44,359 bases of DNA from an uncultured bacterium (GCA_905214725.1 CAJMNH010000015.1:1-44359), one strand, 5' to 3'; positions 1 to 8,633 are shown, counted from the first letter of the stretch. Translations and numbers: made by a program. Notes: generated by a model not told the origin, from the sequence alone.

Positions 1-102
1 GCTATGCCGAACGCAGAAAACGAAAAGATAATTAACGTTTTCGATAAGTGAGGGCGGAAAAGACTCGTTGAAAACGAACTTATTTCCTATTCCACATCCG
101 AA
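1..102. other. Non-coding flank downstream of argH
   Basis: No gene is visible here. On the minus strand a 7-bp stem (GAAAACG at 43-37 with CGTTTTC at 23-17, 13-nt loop) could end the arginine operon, but no U-run follows, so it is a weak terminator candidate. Confidence 0.3.
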
Positions 103-1398
103 TCACTCGAACCGCTCCATCACGCGCTCCATTTTGGCGCGGATACGGTCGGTGCAGAGGTTGCCGATGCTCCCTTCGTGGGTGTGACGCACCTCACGCG
201 TGGGCCGGTACGTCCCCGCCTGCACCTGCCCGCCCACGCAGCGGTAGGCTTCGCGGAACGGCACGCCCTGCAACACGAGCCGGTTGACGTCCTCGACGGT
301 GAAGAGGTAGTCGTAGCGCGCATCGTCGAGGATATTTTCCCGCACGCGGATCTGTTGCAGCATGAAGTCGCACATGGCAAGGCAGTCGGCGAGCGTCGCG
401 GTGGCCGGAAAGAGAATATCCTTCAACAGTTGCAGATCGCGGTGATAGCCCAACGGCAGATTGGTCGTCAGGAGCGCAATCTCGTTGGGCACGGATTGCA
501 GGCGGTTGCACTTGCCGCGCATAATCTCGAAAACGTCGGGATTCTTCTTGTGCGGCATGATGCTCGATCCGGTGGTCAACTCGTCGGGAAACGATACGAA
601 CCCGAAGTTCTGGTTCATGAACAGACATACGTCCATGGCGAAACGTCCCAGCGTAGCGGCGACGGCGGCAACGGCCACTGCGGCGGCCCGCTCGCTTTTG
701 CCGCGGCTCATCTGCGCCGCCACGACGTTGTAGTTCAGATCGGCGAATCCCAGCAGCCGCGTGGTCATCGTCCGATCCAGCGGGAACGACGAACCGTAAC
801 CCGCCGCCGACCCCAACGGATTCTGGTTGGCGACGGCGTAGGCCGCAGCCAGCAATTGCATGTCGTCCACCAGCGTCTCGGCGTATGCGCCGAACCAGAG
901 TCCGAACGACGAGGGCATCGCCACCTGCAAATGGGTATACCCCGGCATCAGCACGTCGCGATACCGCTCGCTCAACTCCTGCAAACGGTCGAACACCTTC
1001 CGCACGCGGCGCGCCGTCTGCCGCAACTCGTCGCGCAGAAAGAGTTTCAGATCGACCAGCACCTGATCGTTGCGCGAACGGCCGGCGTGAATTTTCTTGC
1101 CCACGTCGCCCAGCCGCCGCGTGAGCAGCAGTTCGACTTGGGAATGCACGTCCTCCGTCCCCTCCTCGATCTCGAACCGGCCGACCTCGATCTCGCCGCG
1201 AATCTGCTCCAGCCCCGCCAGCAGGGTCTTCAATTCGTCGGCCGTCAGCAGGCCGATATGTTCCAGCATCCGAATGTGCGCCATCGACCCTTCGACGTCG
1301 TACTTCGCCAGCCGCATGTCCAGCTGCCGGTCGTCGCCCACCGTGAAACGTTCGATCATCTCGTCGGGTTCGAACCCCTTATCCCATAATTTCGCCAT
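103..1398 (-). CDS. argH: Argininosuccinate lyase
   Basis: Cytoplasmic lyase that splits argininosuccinate into arginine and fumarate, the last step of arginine synthesis. The protein is 431 aa, slightly short for the family (usually about 450-470). The fumarase/aspartase superfamily signature GSSIMPHKKNP is intact and carries the flexible catalytic loop. The N-terminal substrate-binding stretch (HAGRSRNDQV) and the TxGYTHLQ-type motif (PGYTHLQVAMP) are also present. It is the last gene of the minus-strand arginine operon and starts 2 nt after the stop codon of the deacylase gene, so the two are very likely co-transcribed. Assignment is firm from motifs and context. Confidence 0.97.
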   Translation of the reverse strand: MAKLWDKGFEPDEMIERFTVGDDRQLDMRLAKYDVEGSMAHIRMLEHIGLLTADELKTLLAGLEQIRGEIEVGRFEIEEGTEDVHSQVELLLTRRLGDVGKKIHAGRSRNDQVLVDLKLFLRDELRQTARRVRKVFDRLQELSERYRDVLMPGYTHLQVAMPSSFGLWFGAYAETLVDDMQLLAAAYAVANQNPLGSAAGYGSSFPLDRTMTTRLLGFADLNYNVVAAQMSRGKSERAAAVAVAAVAATLGRFAMDVCLFMNQNFGFVSFPDELTTGSSIMPHKKNPDVFEIMRGKCNRLQSVPNEIALLTTNLPLGYHRDLQLLKDILFPATATLADCLAMCDFMLQQIRVRENILDDARYDYLFTVEDVNRLVLQGVPFREAYRCVGGQVQAGTYRPTREVRHTHEGSIGNLCTDRIRAKMERVMERFE

Positions 1399-1400
1399 TG

Positions 1401-2471
1401 TCAGTATCTTTTTGCCAGTTCGGCAATGTAACGTATGTAACCTTCGACGCCCTGCTCGACCTCGCTGCGAAGCACGTACTCGTCGGCCGTGTGCGAACGG
1501 GCCGAGTCGCCCGCTCCCATCTTGAGCGACGGGAAGGGCATGAGCGCCATGTCCGACGTAGTGGGCGAGACGAAGCGCTCGACGCCCAGCGCGGCGGCAG
1601 CCCCGACCATCGGATGATCGGGCGCAATGGCCGAGGCGCGGATGCGCGTCGAGCGGGGCGCGACCTCCGAGCGCATGTGGCTGCGCACGATCTCGACCGT
1701 CTCTTCATTGGTATAGGCGTCGGTTGTGCGGACATCCACCACGAACCGGCACTCGGCCGGCACGACGTTGTGCTGCGCCCCCGCCTCGATCTGCGTGGCC
1801 GTCATGCCGATCGGCCCCAGCAGCGGCGATTCCCGTTCGAAGCGGTAACCGCGCAGCCACGCGATGTCGTCCGCGGCGATATAGAGTGCGTTGATCCCCT
1901 CGTTGCGCGCCGCATGTCCCGCCTGTCCGCGCGCCGTGCAGTCGAGCACCACCAGCCCTCGTTCGCCGACGGCCGCCCGCATCTGCGTAGGTTCCCCCAC
2001 GAGCGCCATGTCGATCGGCCCCAATTCGGACAGCAACGCCCGCATTCCGTGTTCGCCCATACACTCCTCCTCGGCCGAGAGAGCCAGCAGCAGGTTGAAG
2101 GGCAGTTCGGCGTCGTAATAGCAGCGGAACGCCGCCGTGAGGGCCACCACCGATCCGCCGGCGTCGTTCGCCCCCAATCCGTAGAGCCGCTCCCCCTCCC
2201 ATGTCGGGGTGAAGGGATCGCGCGTCCACGTCGCGGCGGGACGCACCGTATCGTGGTGCGAATTCAGGAGCAGCGTCGGTTTCGCAGCGTCGAACCGCGC
2301 CGCGCGCGCATAGACATTGTTGTGCAGCCGATCGGTCGCGATTCCGTACGACGCGAGGCGCGCGGCCAGCAAATCGGCCGTGCGCGCTTCGTCGCGCGAC
2401 ACCGAGGGCGTCGCGACGAGCCGTTCGAGCAGGGCGAGCGCATCGGCCTGCAATTGCGTCAACTCCTTCAT
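1401..2471 (-). CDS. argE: M20 metallo-deacylase, N-acyl-citrulline/ornithine deacylase
   Basis: A 356-aa zinc-dependent M20 amidohydrolase. The metal-site motifs are HHD (72-74), GANDAGG (D103), SAEEE (132-136, with the catalytic Glu), a VGEP segment and a C-terminal SHTADEY His. In this operon the transcarbamylase acts on acylated ornithine, so the likely substrate is N-acetyl- or N-succinyl-citrulline and the product is citrulline for argG. That specificity is inferred from context; the family also includes acetylornithine and succinyl-diaminopimelate deacylases. I chose the ATG at 2471 because it overlaps the argB stop as ATGA (2471-2468), a translational coupling. A start 8 codons upstream is possible but would intrude into argB. 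Confidence 0.9.
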   Translation of the reverse strand: MKELTQLQADALALLERLVATPSVSRDEARTADLLAARLASYGIATDRLHNNVYARAARFDAAKPTLLLNSHHDTVRPAATWTRDPFTPTWEGERLYGLGANDAGGSVVALTAAFRCYYDAELPFNLLLALSAEEECMGEHGMRALLSELGPIDMALVGEPTQMRAAVGERGLVVLDCTARGQAGHAARNEGINALYIAADDIAWLRGYRFERESPLLGPIGMTATQIEAGAQHNVVPAECRFVVDVRTTDAYTNEETVEIVRSHMRSEVAPRSTRIRASAIAPDHPMVGAAAALGVERFVSPTTSDMALMPFPSLKMGAGDSARSHTADEYVLRSEVEQGVEGYIRYIAELAKRY

Positions 2472-3247
2472 CCGCGTCGAATCGTCGTGCCGCACTCCTG
2501 CAAAAGGTCGTCGGCCTGTTTGATAACTACGCTTTCCACCCCGCTCTCGACGGCGCGCAGCGCACCGTCGATCTTGGGCAGCATCCCTTTGTTGATAACC
2601 CCCTCTGCGCGCAGAACGGCATACGAATCGGAGGTGATCTCCGCGATGACGCTCCCGTCGTCGTCCATGTCGCGCAGCACGCCGCGCTTTTCGAAGCAGA
2701 AGACGAGCCGCGTCGGGGCGATGCGCGAAGCGGCGACCGCCACGGCCGAAGCCACGCTGTCGGCGTTCGTGTTGAGCAGCGTCCCCCGTCCGTCGCAGGT
2801 AATGGCGCAGAATACAGGCGTCAGCCCCACATCGAGCAGCGAACGCAGCAGCCCGACATTCACGCCGTCCGCCGCAATATCGCCTACATAGCCGTAATCG
2901 ACGGCACCCGCAGCGCGCCGCACCGAAGTGATGGCGTCGCCGTCGGCGCCCGACAGTCCGATCGAGCGACAGCCGGCGGCGGACAACGCCGCGACAAGCT
3001 GTTTGTTGACCAGACCGGCGTAGACCATCGTCACGACATCGAGCGTCTCGCGGTCGGTCACGCGGCGGCCTTCGACCATGCGGCTCTCGATGCCCAGCTG
3101 CGCCGCCAGCCGCGTGGCGAGTTTGCCGCCGCCGTGGACGAGGATTTTCGGCCCCTCCAGCGCGGCGAAAGCCTCCACGAAGCGCGCCGTCGCCTCGGGC
3201 GAATCGATGACGTTGCCGCCGATCTTGACTACGGTGATCCGTTTCAT
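2468..3247 (-). CDS. argB: Acetylglutamate kinase
   Basis: Phosphorylates N-acylglutamate with ATP to the acyl-phosphate, the second step of arginine synthesis. The protein is 259 aa with the amino-acid kinase fold: N-terminal VVKIGGNVI phosphate-binding segment, LVHGGGK glycine-rich loop, and a C-terminal INKGMLPKIDGA segment typical of ArgB. In Bacteroidales the substrate may be N-succinyl- rather than N-acetyl-glutamate; the sequence alone does not settle this. The gene lies 7 nt downstream of the carbamoyltransferase gene and its stop overlaps the deacylase start (ATGA). Confidence 0.95.
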   Translation of the reverse strand: MKRITVVKIGGNVIDSPEATARFVEAFAALEGPKILVHGGGKLATRLAAQLGIESRMVEGRRVTDRETLDVVTMVYAGLVNKQLVAALSAAGCRSIGLSGADGDAITSVRRAAGAVDYGYVGDIAADGVNVGLLRSLLDVGLTPVFCAITCDGRGTLLNTNADSVASAVAVAASRIAPTRLVFCFEKRGVLRDMDDDGSVIAEITSDSYAVLRAEGVINKGMLPKIDGALRAVESGVESVVIKQADDLLQECGTTIRRG

Positions 3248-3254
3248 TGTAGTT

Positions 3255-4211
3255 CTATGCTATGCTTTCCAGCAATCGTTTGATCACCACCTCGGCCGAA
3301 ATCTCGCGGTTGGCGGCCTCGGGAATCACCAGACTGCGCGGCGATTCGATCACGTCGTCCGTGACGATCATATTGCGCCGCACGGGCAGGCAGTGCATGA
3401 AGAAGGCGTCGTTCGTCAGCGCCATTTTCGCGGCGTCGACCGTCCAGTCGCGGTCGCGGCTCAGCACTTTTCCATAATTGGGATCGGCATAGGCCGCCCA
3501 GTTCTTGGCATAGACGAAATCGGCCCCTTCGAGCGCGCAGCGCTGGTCGTGTTCCACACGCGCGCCGCCCACGAACATCGGGTCGAGCTCGTACCCTTCG
3601 GGGTGAGCGATCACGAAGTCGTAACCCGCGGCGTTCATCCACTCGGCGAACGAGTTGGGCACGGCCTGCGGCAGCGCATTGGGGTGCGGCGCCCATGTCA
3701 TGACGACCTTGGGACGCTCGGTGCGTTTATGCTCCTCGATCGTTATCAGATCGGCGAAACTCTGCAACGGGTGGCGCGTGGCGGCCTCCATCGAGAAGAC
3801 AGGACGGCCCGAATAGCGGATGAACTGTTCGAGCACGCGCTCCTCGTAATCCTCCGCCTTGTCCTGAAAACGGGCGAACGAGCGAACGCCGATCACGTCG
3901 CAGTACGACCCCATCACGGGAATCGCTTCCAGCAGGTGTTCGGCCTTGTCGCCGTCCATCACCACGCCCCGCTCGGTTTCGAGTTTCCACGCGCCCTGAT
4001 TGACATCGAGCACCATGACGTTCATCCCCAGATTCATCGCCGCCTTCTGCGTCGACAGACGCGTGCGCAGGCTGGAATTGAAGAAGATCATCAGCAGGGT
4101 CTTATCGCGCCCCAGTTCCTTGTATGCAAATCGATCGCGCTTCACTTCGAGCGCTTCGGCCACCGCCGCTCCGAGATCGCCGATGTCGGCGACGCAGGTA
4201 AATTTCCGCAT
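3255..4211 (-). CDS. argF': N-acyl-L-ornithine carbamoyltransferase (ArgF' type)
   Basis: A 318-aa transcarbamylase that adds the carbamoyl group to N-acetyl- or N-succinyl-ornithine rather than free ornithine. Carbamoyl-phosphate motif is SLRTR (47-51) and the C-terminal family motif is HCLPVRR. From memory it is very close to the B. fragilis succinylornithine enzyme throughout. It lacks the DxxSMG loop of ordinary ornithine carbamoyltransferases and has the APHPNALPQAVPNSF loop instead. Residue 90, which I recall as the specificity switch (Pro in the B. fragilis succinyl enzyme, Glu in the Xanthomonas acetyl enzyme), is Ala here (codon 3944-3942). The preferred acyl group is therefore uncertain. 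It sits in the arg operon 15 nt after argD. Confidence 0.93.
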   Translation of the reverse strand: MRKFTCVADIGDLGAAVAEALEVKRDRFAYKELGRDKTLLMIFFNSSLRTRLSTQKAAMNLGMNVMVLDVNQGAWKLETERGVVMDGDKAEHLLEAIPVMGSYCDVIGVRSFARFQDKAEDYEERVLEQFIRYSGRPVFSMEAATRHPLQSFADLITIEEHKRTERPKVVMTWAPHPNALPQAVPNSFAEWMNAAGYDFVIAHPEGYELDPMFVGGARVEHDQRCALEGADFVYAKNWAAYADPNYGKVLSRDRDWTVDAAKMALTNDAFFMHCLPVRRNMIVTDDVIESPRSLVIPEAANREISAEVVIKRLLESIA

Positions 4212-4226
4212 GGTCGTATCCGTTTT

Positions 4227-5360
4227 TTAATGAAAATCCTCCAACAATGCCGTCAGGCGTACCACGAATTCGTCGGCCTGCGCCTCGCTCAGCCCCAGTG
4301 CGGGCAGCAGCCGCACGGTGTGCGCTCCCGCGCCGCCGGTGAAGACGCGCTTCTCGAAGACGAGCCGCCGCCGCAATTCGGCCGCCGAGCCGTCGACGTC
4401 GAATCCGATCATCAGTCCGCGTCCGCGCACGTCGTGCAGCGCGGGTATCGCGTGCAAACGTTCGAGCAAGCGCTCGCCCACACGGCGGGCATTCTCGACC
4501 AGCCCCTCTTCGGCGATCGTGTCGGCCACGGCGATCGCCGCCGCACAAGCCAGATGGCTGCCGCCGAAAGTCGTGCCGAGCATCCCCTTGCGGGCTTCGA
4601 ACTGCGGCGCGACGAGCACGCCGCCGATGGGAAATCCGTTGCCCATCCCTTTGGCCGTCGTAATCAGATCGGGACGGATACCCGCCCACTGGTGGGCAAA
4701 GAAACGCCCCGTGCGGCCGTAGCCCGACTGAATTTCGTCGAGGATCAGCACCGTTCCCGTCCGTTCGGTCGTCTCGCGCAGCGCACGCAGGAAATCATCC
4801 TCCGGGCAGCGGATGCCCGCCACGCCCTGAATGCCCTCGACGATCACGGCGGCGAATTCCCGTGTCGCGAGTTTACGCTCGACCGCCTCACGGTCGTTCA
4901 GCGGCGCGAACTCCACGTTGGCCGTGCAGTTGAAGGGCGAGCGGATCGCCGGATTGTCGGTCACCTCGACGGCGCCCGACGTACGGCCGTGGAAAGCGCC
5001 GCCGAAGGCCAGCACCTTCGCCCGCCCCGTGTGGAACGAAGCCAGTTTCAGCGCGTTCTCGTTGGCCTCTGCGCCCGAATTGCACAAAAACAACCGGTAG
5101 TCGCCGTAACCCGACAACGCCCCCAGCCTGTCGGCCAGCGTACGCTGCAACGAATTCTCCACCGAATTGGAGTAAAACCCCAGCCGCGCGACCTGCTCCG
5201 AGATCATCCGCACGTAATGCGGGTGGGCATGACCGATCGAGATGACAGCATGGCCGCCGTAAAGATCCAGATACTCCGTCCCCGCAGCATCGTAGACATA
5301 GCTGCCGCTGCCGCGCACCGGCTCGACCGGATATAATGAATAGACATCGAATAGTTCCAT
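4227..5360 (-). CDS. argD: Acetylornithine aminotransferase
   Basis: A 377-aa class III PLP aminotransferase that converts N-acyl-glutamate semialdehyde to N-acyl-ornithine using glutamate. Visible motifs are NSGAEANENALK (PLP-phosphate contact), LILDEIQSGYGRTG (Asp binding the pyridine nitrogen) and TTAKGMGNGFPIGG with the Schiff-base lysine K237. Length is normal or slightly short for ArgD. It follows argC after a 194-bp gap filled by an inverted-repeat element, the only large gap in the operon. It might also serve succinyl-diaminopimelate transamination, as ArgD does in some bacteria; that is inference. Confidence 0.95.
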   Translation of the reverse strand: MELFDVYSLYPVEPVRGSGSYVYDAAGTEYLDLYGGHAVISIGHAHPHYVRMISEQVARLGFYSNSVENSLQRTLADRLGALSGYGDYRLFLCNSGAEANENALKLASFHTGRAKVLAFGGAFHGRTSGAVEVTDNPAIRSPFNCTANVEFAPLNDREAVERKLATREFAAVIVEGIQGVAGIRCPEDDFLRALRETTERTGTVLILDEIQSGYGRTGRFFAHQWAGIRPDLITTAKGMGNGFPIGGVLVAPQFEARKGMLGTTFGGSHLACAAAIAVADTIAEEGLVENARRVGERLLERLHAIPALHDVRGRGLMIGFDVDGSAAELRRRLVFEKRVFTGGAGAHTVRLLPALGLSEAQADEFVVRLTALLEDFH

Positions 5361-5370
5361 CTTTTTGCGA

Positions 5371-5540
5371 AATTAAAAATTAAGAATTAAAAATTAAGAA
5401 TTAGATATAACAGAGCTTTTCAGTCGTCGGCCGCATCAAGCTTTCAAAGAGACCGCCCGGCGCAGCTCGAAGAGCCGCCCATACGGACTGCAAACAACGG
5501 TCGCCCATCCCGTTTCATTTTTAATTCTTAATTTTTAATT
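5371..5540. repeat. 170-bp element bounded by perfect 24-bp inverted repeats
   Basis: Positions 5371-5394 are the exact reverse complement of 5517-5540. Both arms are AT-only apart from one G or C and are built from repeats of AATTAAAAATTAAG. The left arm continues with a partial further copy to 5402. The 122 bp between the arms are GC-normal and non-coding. The element separates argC from argD inside the operon, so the transcript could form a long stem there. No clear target-site duplication is visible outside the arms. Confidence 0.85.
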
Positions 5541-5541
5541 C

Positions 5542-5558
5542 CTGACGCAAAGCGTCAG
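5542..5558 (-). other. Short hairpin at the argC stop codon
   Basis: CTGACGC and GCGTCAG form a perfect 7-bp stem with an AAA loop, overlapping the argC TGA (5557-5555). No T-run follows, so it does not look like an intrinsic terminator. It might stabilise the 3' end of the upstream message. Confidence 0.4.
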
Positions 5559-6514
5559 AAAGCGCTCGCCTTGAGCCGCAGTCCTTCGCGCTCGTCGAGC
5601 CCGAAGAGCAGATTCATGTTCTGCACGGCCTGCCCCGAAGCTCCTTTAAGCAGATTATCGATCACCGAGACGATATGCAGCTTGCGGCCGTACTTGACCG
5701 GCTGCACCAACGCTTTGTTGGTGTTGACGACCTGTTTCAGATCGATCGGCCGGTCGGCGACGAAGGTAAAGGCCGCCGAGGCGTAAAAGTCGCGGTACAA
5801 CGTTTCGGCCTCCTCCTGCGTGAGGTCGCAGTCGGTGTAAACGCTGGCCAGAATGCCGCGCGCAAAATCGCCGCGCATCGGCACGAAGTTGATTTCGGGC
5901 GCCGCCCCGCCCTGCATCGCGCCGAGCGTACGGCCTATTTCCAGCAGGTGTTGGTGCGTAAAGGCCTTGTAGACCGAGACGTTGTCCGTCCGCCAGCTGA
6001 AATGGGTCGTGGCCGAAGGCTTCACCCCCGCGCCCGTCGAACCCGTAACGGCCGTCACATGCACCTCCCCTCGCAGCAGCCCCGCCTGCGCCAACGGCAG
6101 CAGCGCCAGTTGAATCGCCGTGGCGAAACAGCCGGGATTGGCCACGCGCCACGCCGTGCGGATGCGGTCACGGTTCAGTTCGGGCAGCCCATAGACGAAT
6201 TCCGACGACTCGTCGCGGAAATCCTGCGCCAGATCGACGATCCGCAGTCCGGCCGGAACCGCATTCGCTTCCAAAAACTCGCGGCTCTGACCGTGCGCCG
6301 AGCAGAGGAACAGCACGTCGATCGCCCCGAGATCGCACTCCGCGGCAAAGCGCAGGTCGGTCTCGCCGTACAAACCGCCGTGCACGTCGCTCAGGGCGTT
6401 GCCGGCGTTGCTCGCGCTGTGCACGAAGGCGATCTCGACGGCCGGATGGTTCACCAGCAGCCGCAGCAATTCGCCGGCCGTGTAACCGGCTCCGCCGATG
6501 ACGCCGACCCTCAT
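5555..6514 (-). CDS. argC: N-acetyl-gamma-glutamyl-phosphate reductase
   Basis: A 319-aa NADPH-dependent reductase that turns N-acyl-glutamyl phosphate into the semialdehyde. The N-terminal Rossmann motif GVIGGAGYTAGELLRLL and the active-site segment NPGCFATA (nucleophile C129) are clear. A conserved GSTGAG segment precedes the substrate-binding region. Its ATG overlaps the argG stop as ATGA (6514-6511), so translation of the two is probably coupled. Length matches type 1 short ArgC forms. Confidence 0.96.
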   Translation of the reverse strand: MRVGVIGGAGYTAGELLRLLVNHPAVEIAFVHSASNAGNALSDVHGGLYGETDLRFAAECDLGAIDVLFLCSAHGQSREFLEANAVPAGLRIVDLAQDFRDESSEFVYGLPELNRDRIRTAWRVANPGCFATAIQLALLPLAQAGLLRGEVHVTAVTGSTGAGVKPSATTHFSWRTDNVSVYKAFTHQHLLEIGRTLGAMQGGAAPEINFVPMRGDFARGILASVYTDCDLTQEEAETLYRDFYASAAFTFVADRPIDLKQVVNTNKALVQPVKYGRKLHIVSVIDNLLKGASGQAVQNMNLLFGLDEREGLRLKASAF

Positions 6515-7722
6515 TTCTTCGCCTTGTTATTGCGCGCCTGCACGTTGTAGTAAATCTTCATCTGGTTGCCCAGAATCTTCGTGAAGCCCTTCACGTCGTC
6601 GGCCGTCCACGCCTTGTTGACCTCGCCGTACTCGCCGAAATCGGTCTTCATCAGGTCGAACGGAGAATCGACGCCCACGAGCGTATAGCTGTAAGGCCGC
6701 AACGTCAACTCCACTTCGCCCGTCACGTTCTCCTGCGAGTGTTCGAGGAACCGTTCGATGTCGCGCATCACGGGTTCGAGATACTGCGCCTCGTGGAGGA
6801 ACATGCCGTACCATGTCGAGAGCTGTTCCTTCCAGTAGAGCTGCCACTTGGTGAGCGCATGCTTTTCAAGCATCTTGTGGGCGGCGATAATGAGCATCGG
6901 CGCGGCGGCTTCGAAGCCCACACGCCCCTTGATGCCGATGATCGTGTCGCCGATGTGCATGTCGCGGCCGATGCCGTATTTCGAGCCGATGGCCTCGACG
7001 GCGCGGATCGCCTCGACCTTGTCGGCATAGGCGCGGCCGTTGACGGCGGCGATCTCGCCCTTCTCGAAAGCGATCTTCAACGTCTCTTCGCCATGCGCCG
7101 TCACCTGCGAGGGATAGGCCGCTTCGGGAAGCGTCTGCTCCGAGCGGAGCGTCTCCTTGCCACCGATCGAGGTGCCCCACAACCCCTTGTTGATCGAGTA
7201 CTCCATCTTCTTGAAATCGGCTTCGTAACCGTGTTTTTTGAGGTAGTCGATCTCGTACTCGCGCGTGAGCGTCAGGTCGCGCGTGGGAGTGATGATGCCG
7301 ATCTCGGGGGCCAGAATCTGGAACGTCAGGTCGAAACGCACCTGATCGTTCCCCGCGCCCGTCGAGCCGTGCGCCACATGGTCGGCGCCGATCTTTTTGG
7401 CGTATTCGATGATGGCGATGGCTTGGAAGATGCGTTCCGAGCTGACCGAGATCGGGTAGGTTCCGTTGCGCAGAATGTTGCCGAAGACCATATACCGGAT
7501 GCTCTTCTCGTAATATTCCTGCTCGATGTCGAGTGTGGCGTGGCTCGCAGCGCCCAGTTTATAGGCCTTCTCCTCGATGGTTTTCAGTTCGGCGGGCGAG
7601 AACCCGCCCGTGTTGGCGATCGCGGTGTGCACCTCGTAACCCTTCTCCTCGGAGAGGTATTTCACACAGAACGAAGTGTCGAGACCTCCGCTGAACGCCA
7701 ATACGACTTTTTCCTTTTTCAT
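6511..7722 (-). CDS. argG: Argininosuccinate synthase
   Basis: A 403-aa cytoplasmic ligase that joins citrulline and aspartate with ATP to argininosuccinate. The N-terminal PP-loop motif AFSGGLDTS (ATP pyrophosphatase), HGSTGAGNDQVRFD and the KHGY..GLWGTSIGG segment are all present. It lies upstream of argC with a 4-nt overlap and 29 nt downstream of the GNAT gene. Placing argG near the front of the operon means the late step is expressed with the first committed steps. No truncation or frameshift is seen. Confidence 0.97.
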   Translation of the reverse strand: MKKEKVVLAFSGGLDTSFCVKYLSEEKGYEVHTAIANTGGFSPAELKTIEEKAYKLGAASHATLDIEQEYYEKSIRYMVFGNILRNGTYPISVSSERIFQAIAIIEYAKKIGADHVAHGSTGAGNDQVRFDLTFQILAPEIGIITPTRDLTLTREYEIDYLKKHGYEADFKKMEYSINKGLWGTSIGGKETLRSEQTLPEAAYPSQVTAHGEETLKIAFEKGEIAAVNGRAYADKVEAIRAVEAIGSKYGIGRDMHIGDTIIGIKGRVGFEAAAPMLIIAAHKMLEKHALTKWQLYWKEQLSTWYGMFLHEAQYLEPVMRDIERFLEHSQENVTGEVELTLRPYSYTLVGVDSPFDLMKTDFGEYGEVNKAWTADDVKGFTKILGNQMKIYYNVQARNNKAKK

Positions 7723-7751
7723 GGTATTTCGTTTTTTTGATTATCCGACTG

Positions 7752-8375
7752 TTATTTCGTTTTCAGGCTGAAAATCTTTTTCAGCCAGTTGCGCAGCGCC
7801 ATGCGGTAGGGCGCCAGACGCGAGTGTTCCTTGCGAGGCTTCTTCGGATCGAAAAGCATCCCCGTACAGAGGCACATGCGGCGGTCGTTGCGTTGCAGGA
7901 TGTCGTAGTTGCAGCACCCTTCGCACCCCTTCCAGAAGGTTTCGTCGTCGGTCAGCTCCGAGAAGGTCACGGGCACGTATCCCAGCCGCGAATTGAGTTT
8001 CATAACCGGAAGCGACGTGGTGATACTGAATATCTTAGCATACGGGAATCGTCGTCGGGCAAGCTCGAAGGTCTTCTCCTTGATCCGCGCCGCCAACCCC
8101 ATGTGGCGGTATTCGGGACTCACGATCAGACCTGAAGTCGCTACATAATCGCCGTGCTCCCAGCACTCGATGTAGCTAAATCCGACGAGCCGGTCGCCGT
8201 CGAGGGCAACCACGGCCTTGCCTCCCTTGATCTTGGAGGCAATGTACTCCGGCGAACGCTTGGCGATGCCGGTGCCACGCTGCAATGCCGATTCGTAGAT
8301 CAGCCGGCATATCTGCTCGGCGTATTTCGCATGATCCTCCTCGGCAAATACCACGTGAATCGAATTCATTCCCAT
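7752..8375 (-). CDS. GNAT N-acyltransferase, probable N-acylglutamate synthase
   Basis: A 207-aa GNAT-fold protein. The acyl-CoA binding region is VSPEYRHMGLAARIKEKTFE, a variant of the Q/RxxGxG/A loop. It is the first gene of the arginine operon, and no other acylglutamate synthase is visible, so it probably makes N-acetyl- or N-succinyl-glutamate from glutamate. I recall that genetic-fitness work in B. thetaiotaomicron assigned a GNAT gene in its arg cluster to this role; I cannot verify that here. The C-terminal third has a cysteine group (CEGCCNYDIL then MCLCTGM), unusual for a GNAT and perhaps a metal site. A second ATG lies two codons downstream. Confidence 0.8.
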   Translation of the reverse strand: MGMNSIHVVFAEEDHAKYAEQICRLIYESALQRGTGIAKRSPEYIASKIKGGKAVVALDGDRLVGFSYIECWEHGDYVATSGLIVSPEYRHMGLAARIKEKTFELARRRFPYAKIFSITTSLPVMKLNSRLGYVPVTFSELTDDETFWKGCEGCCNYDILQRNDRRMCLCTGMLFDPKKPRKEHSRLAPYRMALRNWLKKIFSLKTK

Positions 8376-8437
8376 GTCTTGCTAAAATGGTAAAAATAAT
8401 AATTGTTTACTAACCTGACTGTTGAGTTACGTTCCGG

Positions 8438-8445
8438 CAAAGTTA
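8438..8445 (-). promoter_or_regulatory. Possible -7 box of the arginine operon
   Basis: On the minus strand 8445-8438 reads TAACTTTG, matching the Bacteroidetes TAnnTTTG element. It is about 60 nt upstream of the first operon start codon. No good TTTG was found 19-21 nt further upstream, and I found no ArgR-type palindrome. Confidence 0.5.
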
Positions 8446-8601
8446 AACGAAATATTCCGAATTTATCGCCTTCGGTCGGGAAAATATCGCAGATTCAGAC
8501 CGCAGGCGCATATTCGGAACTCTGTTTTCGGCGGGCAAAGGCACTGTTCCGGCAAATCCGGTCTTCGCGGCCGCGGAAAACGAAGCGCCGAATTCAGCAC
8601 G

Positions 8602-8633
8602 AAAAACGGCGGGACCCGTCGGGGTTCCGCCGC
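8602..8633 (-). terminator. Intrinsic terminator of the ribokinase gene
   Basis: Read on the minus strand, GGCGGAACCC pairs with GGGTCCCGCC with one mismatch and a short loop, followed by TTTTT. It lies about 20 nt after the ribokinase stop codon. Confidence 0.75.

Noticed and set aside
3078..5336. 752-codon open frame on the plus strand across argB, the carbamoyltransferase gene and argD
   Set aside because: It is antisense to three firmly identified genes and gives a His- and Arg-rich protein with no family features. Such shadows are common in GC-rich DNA.
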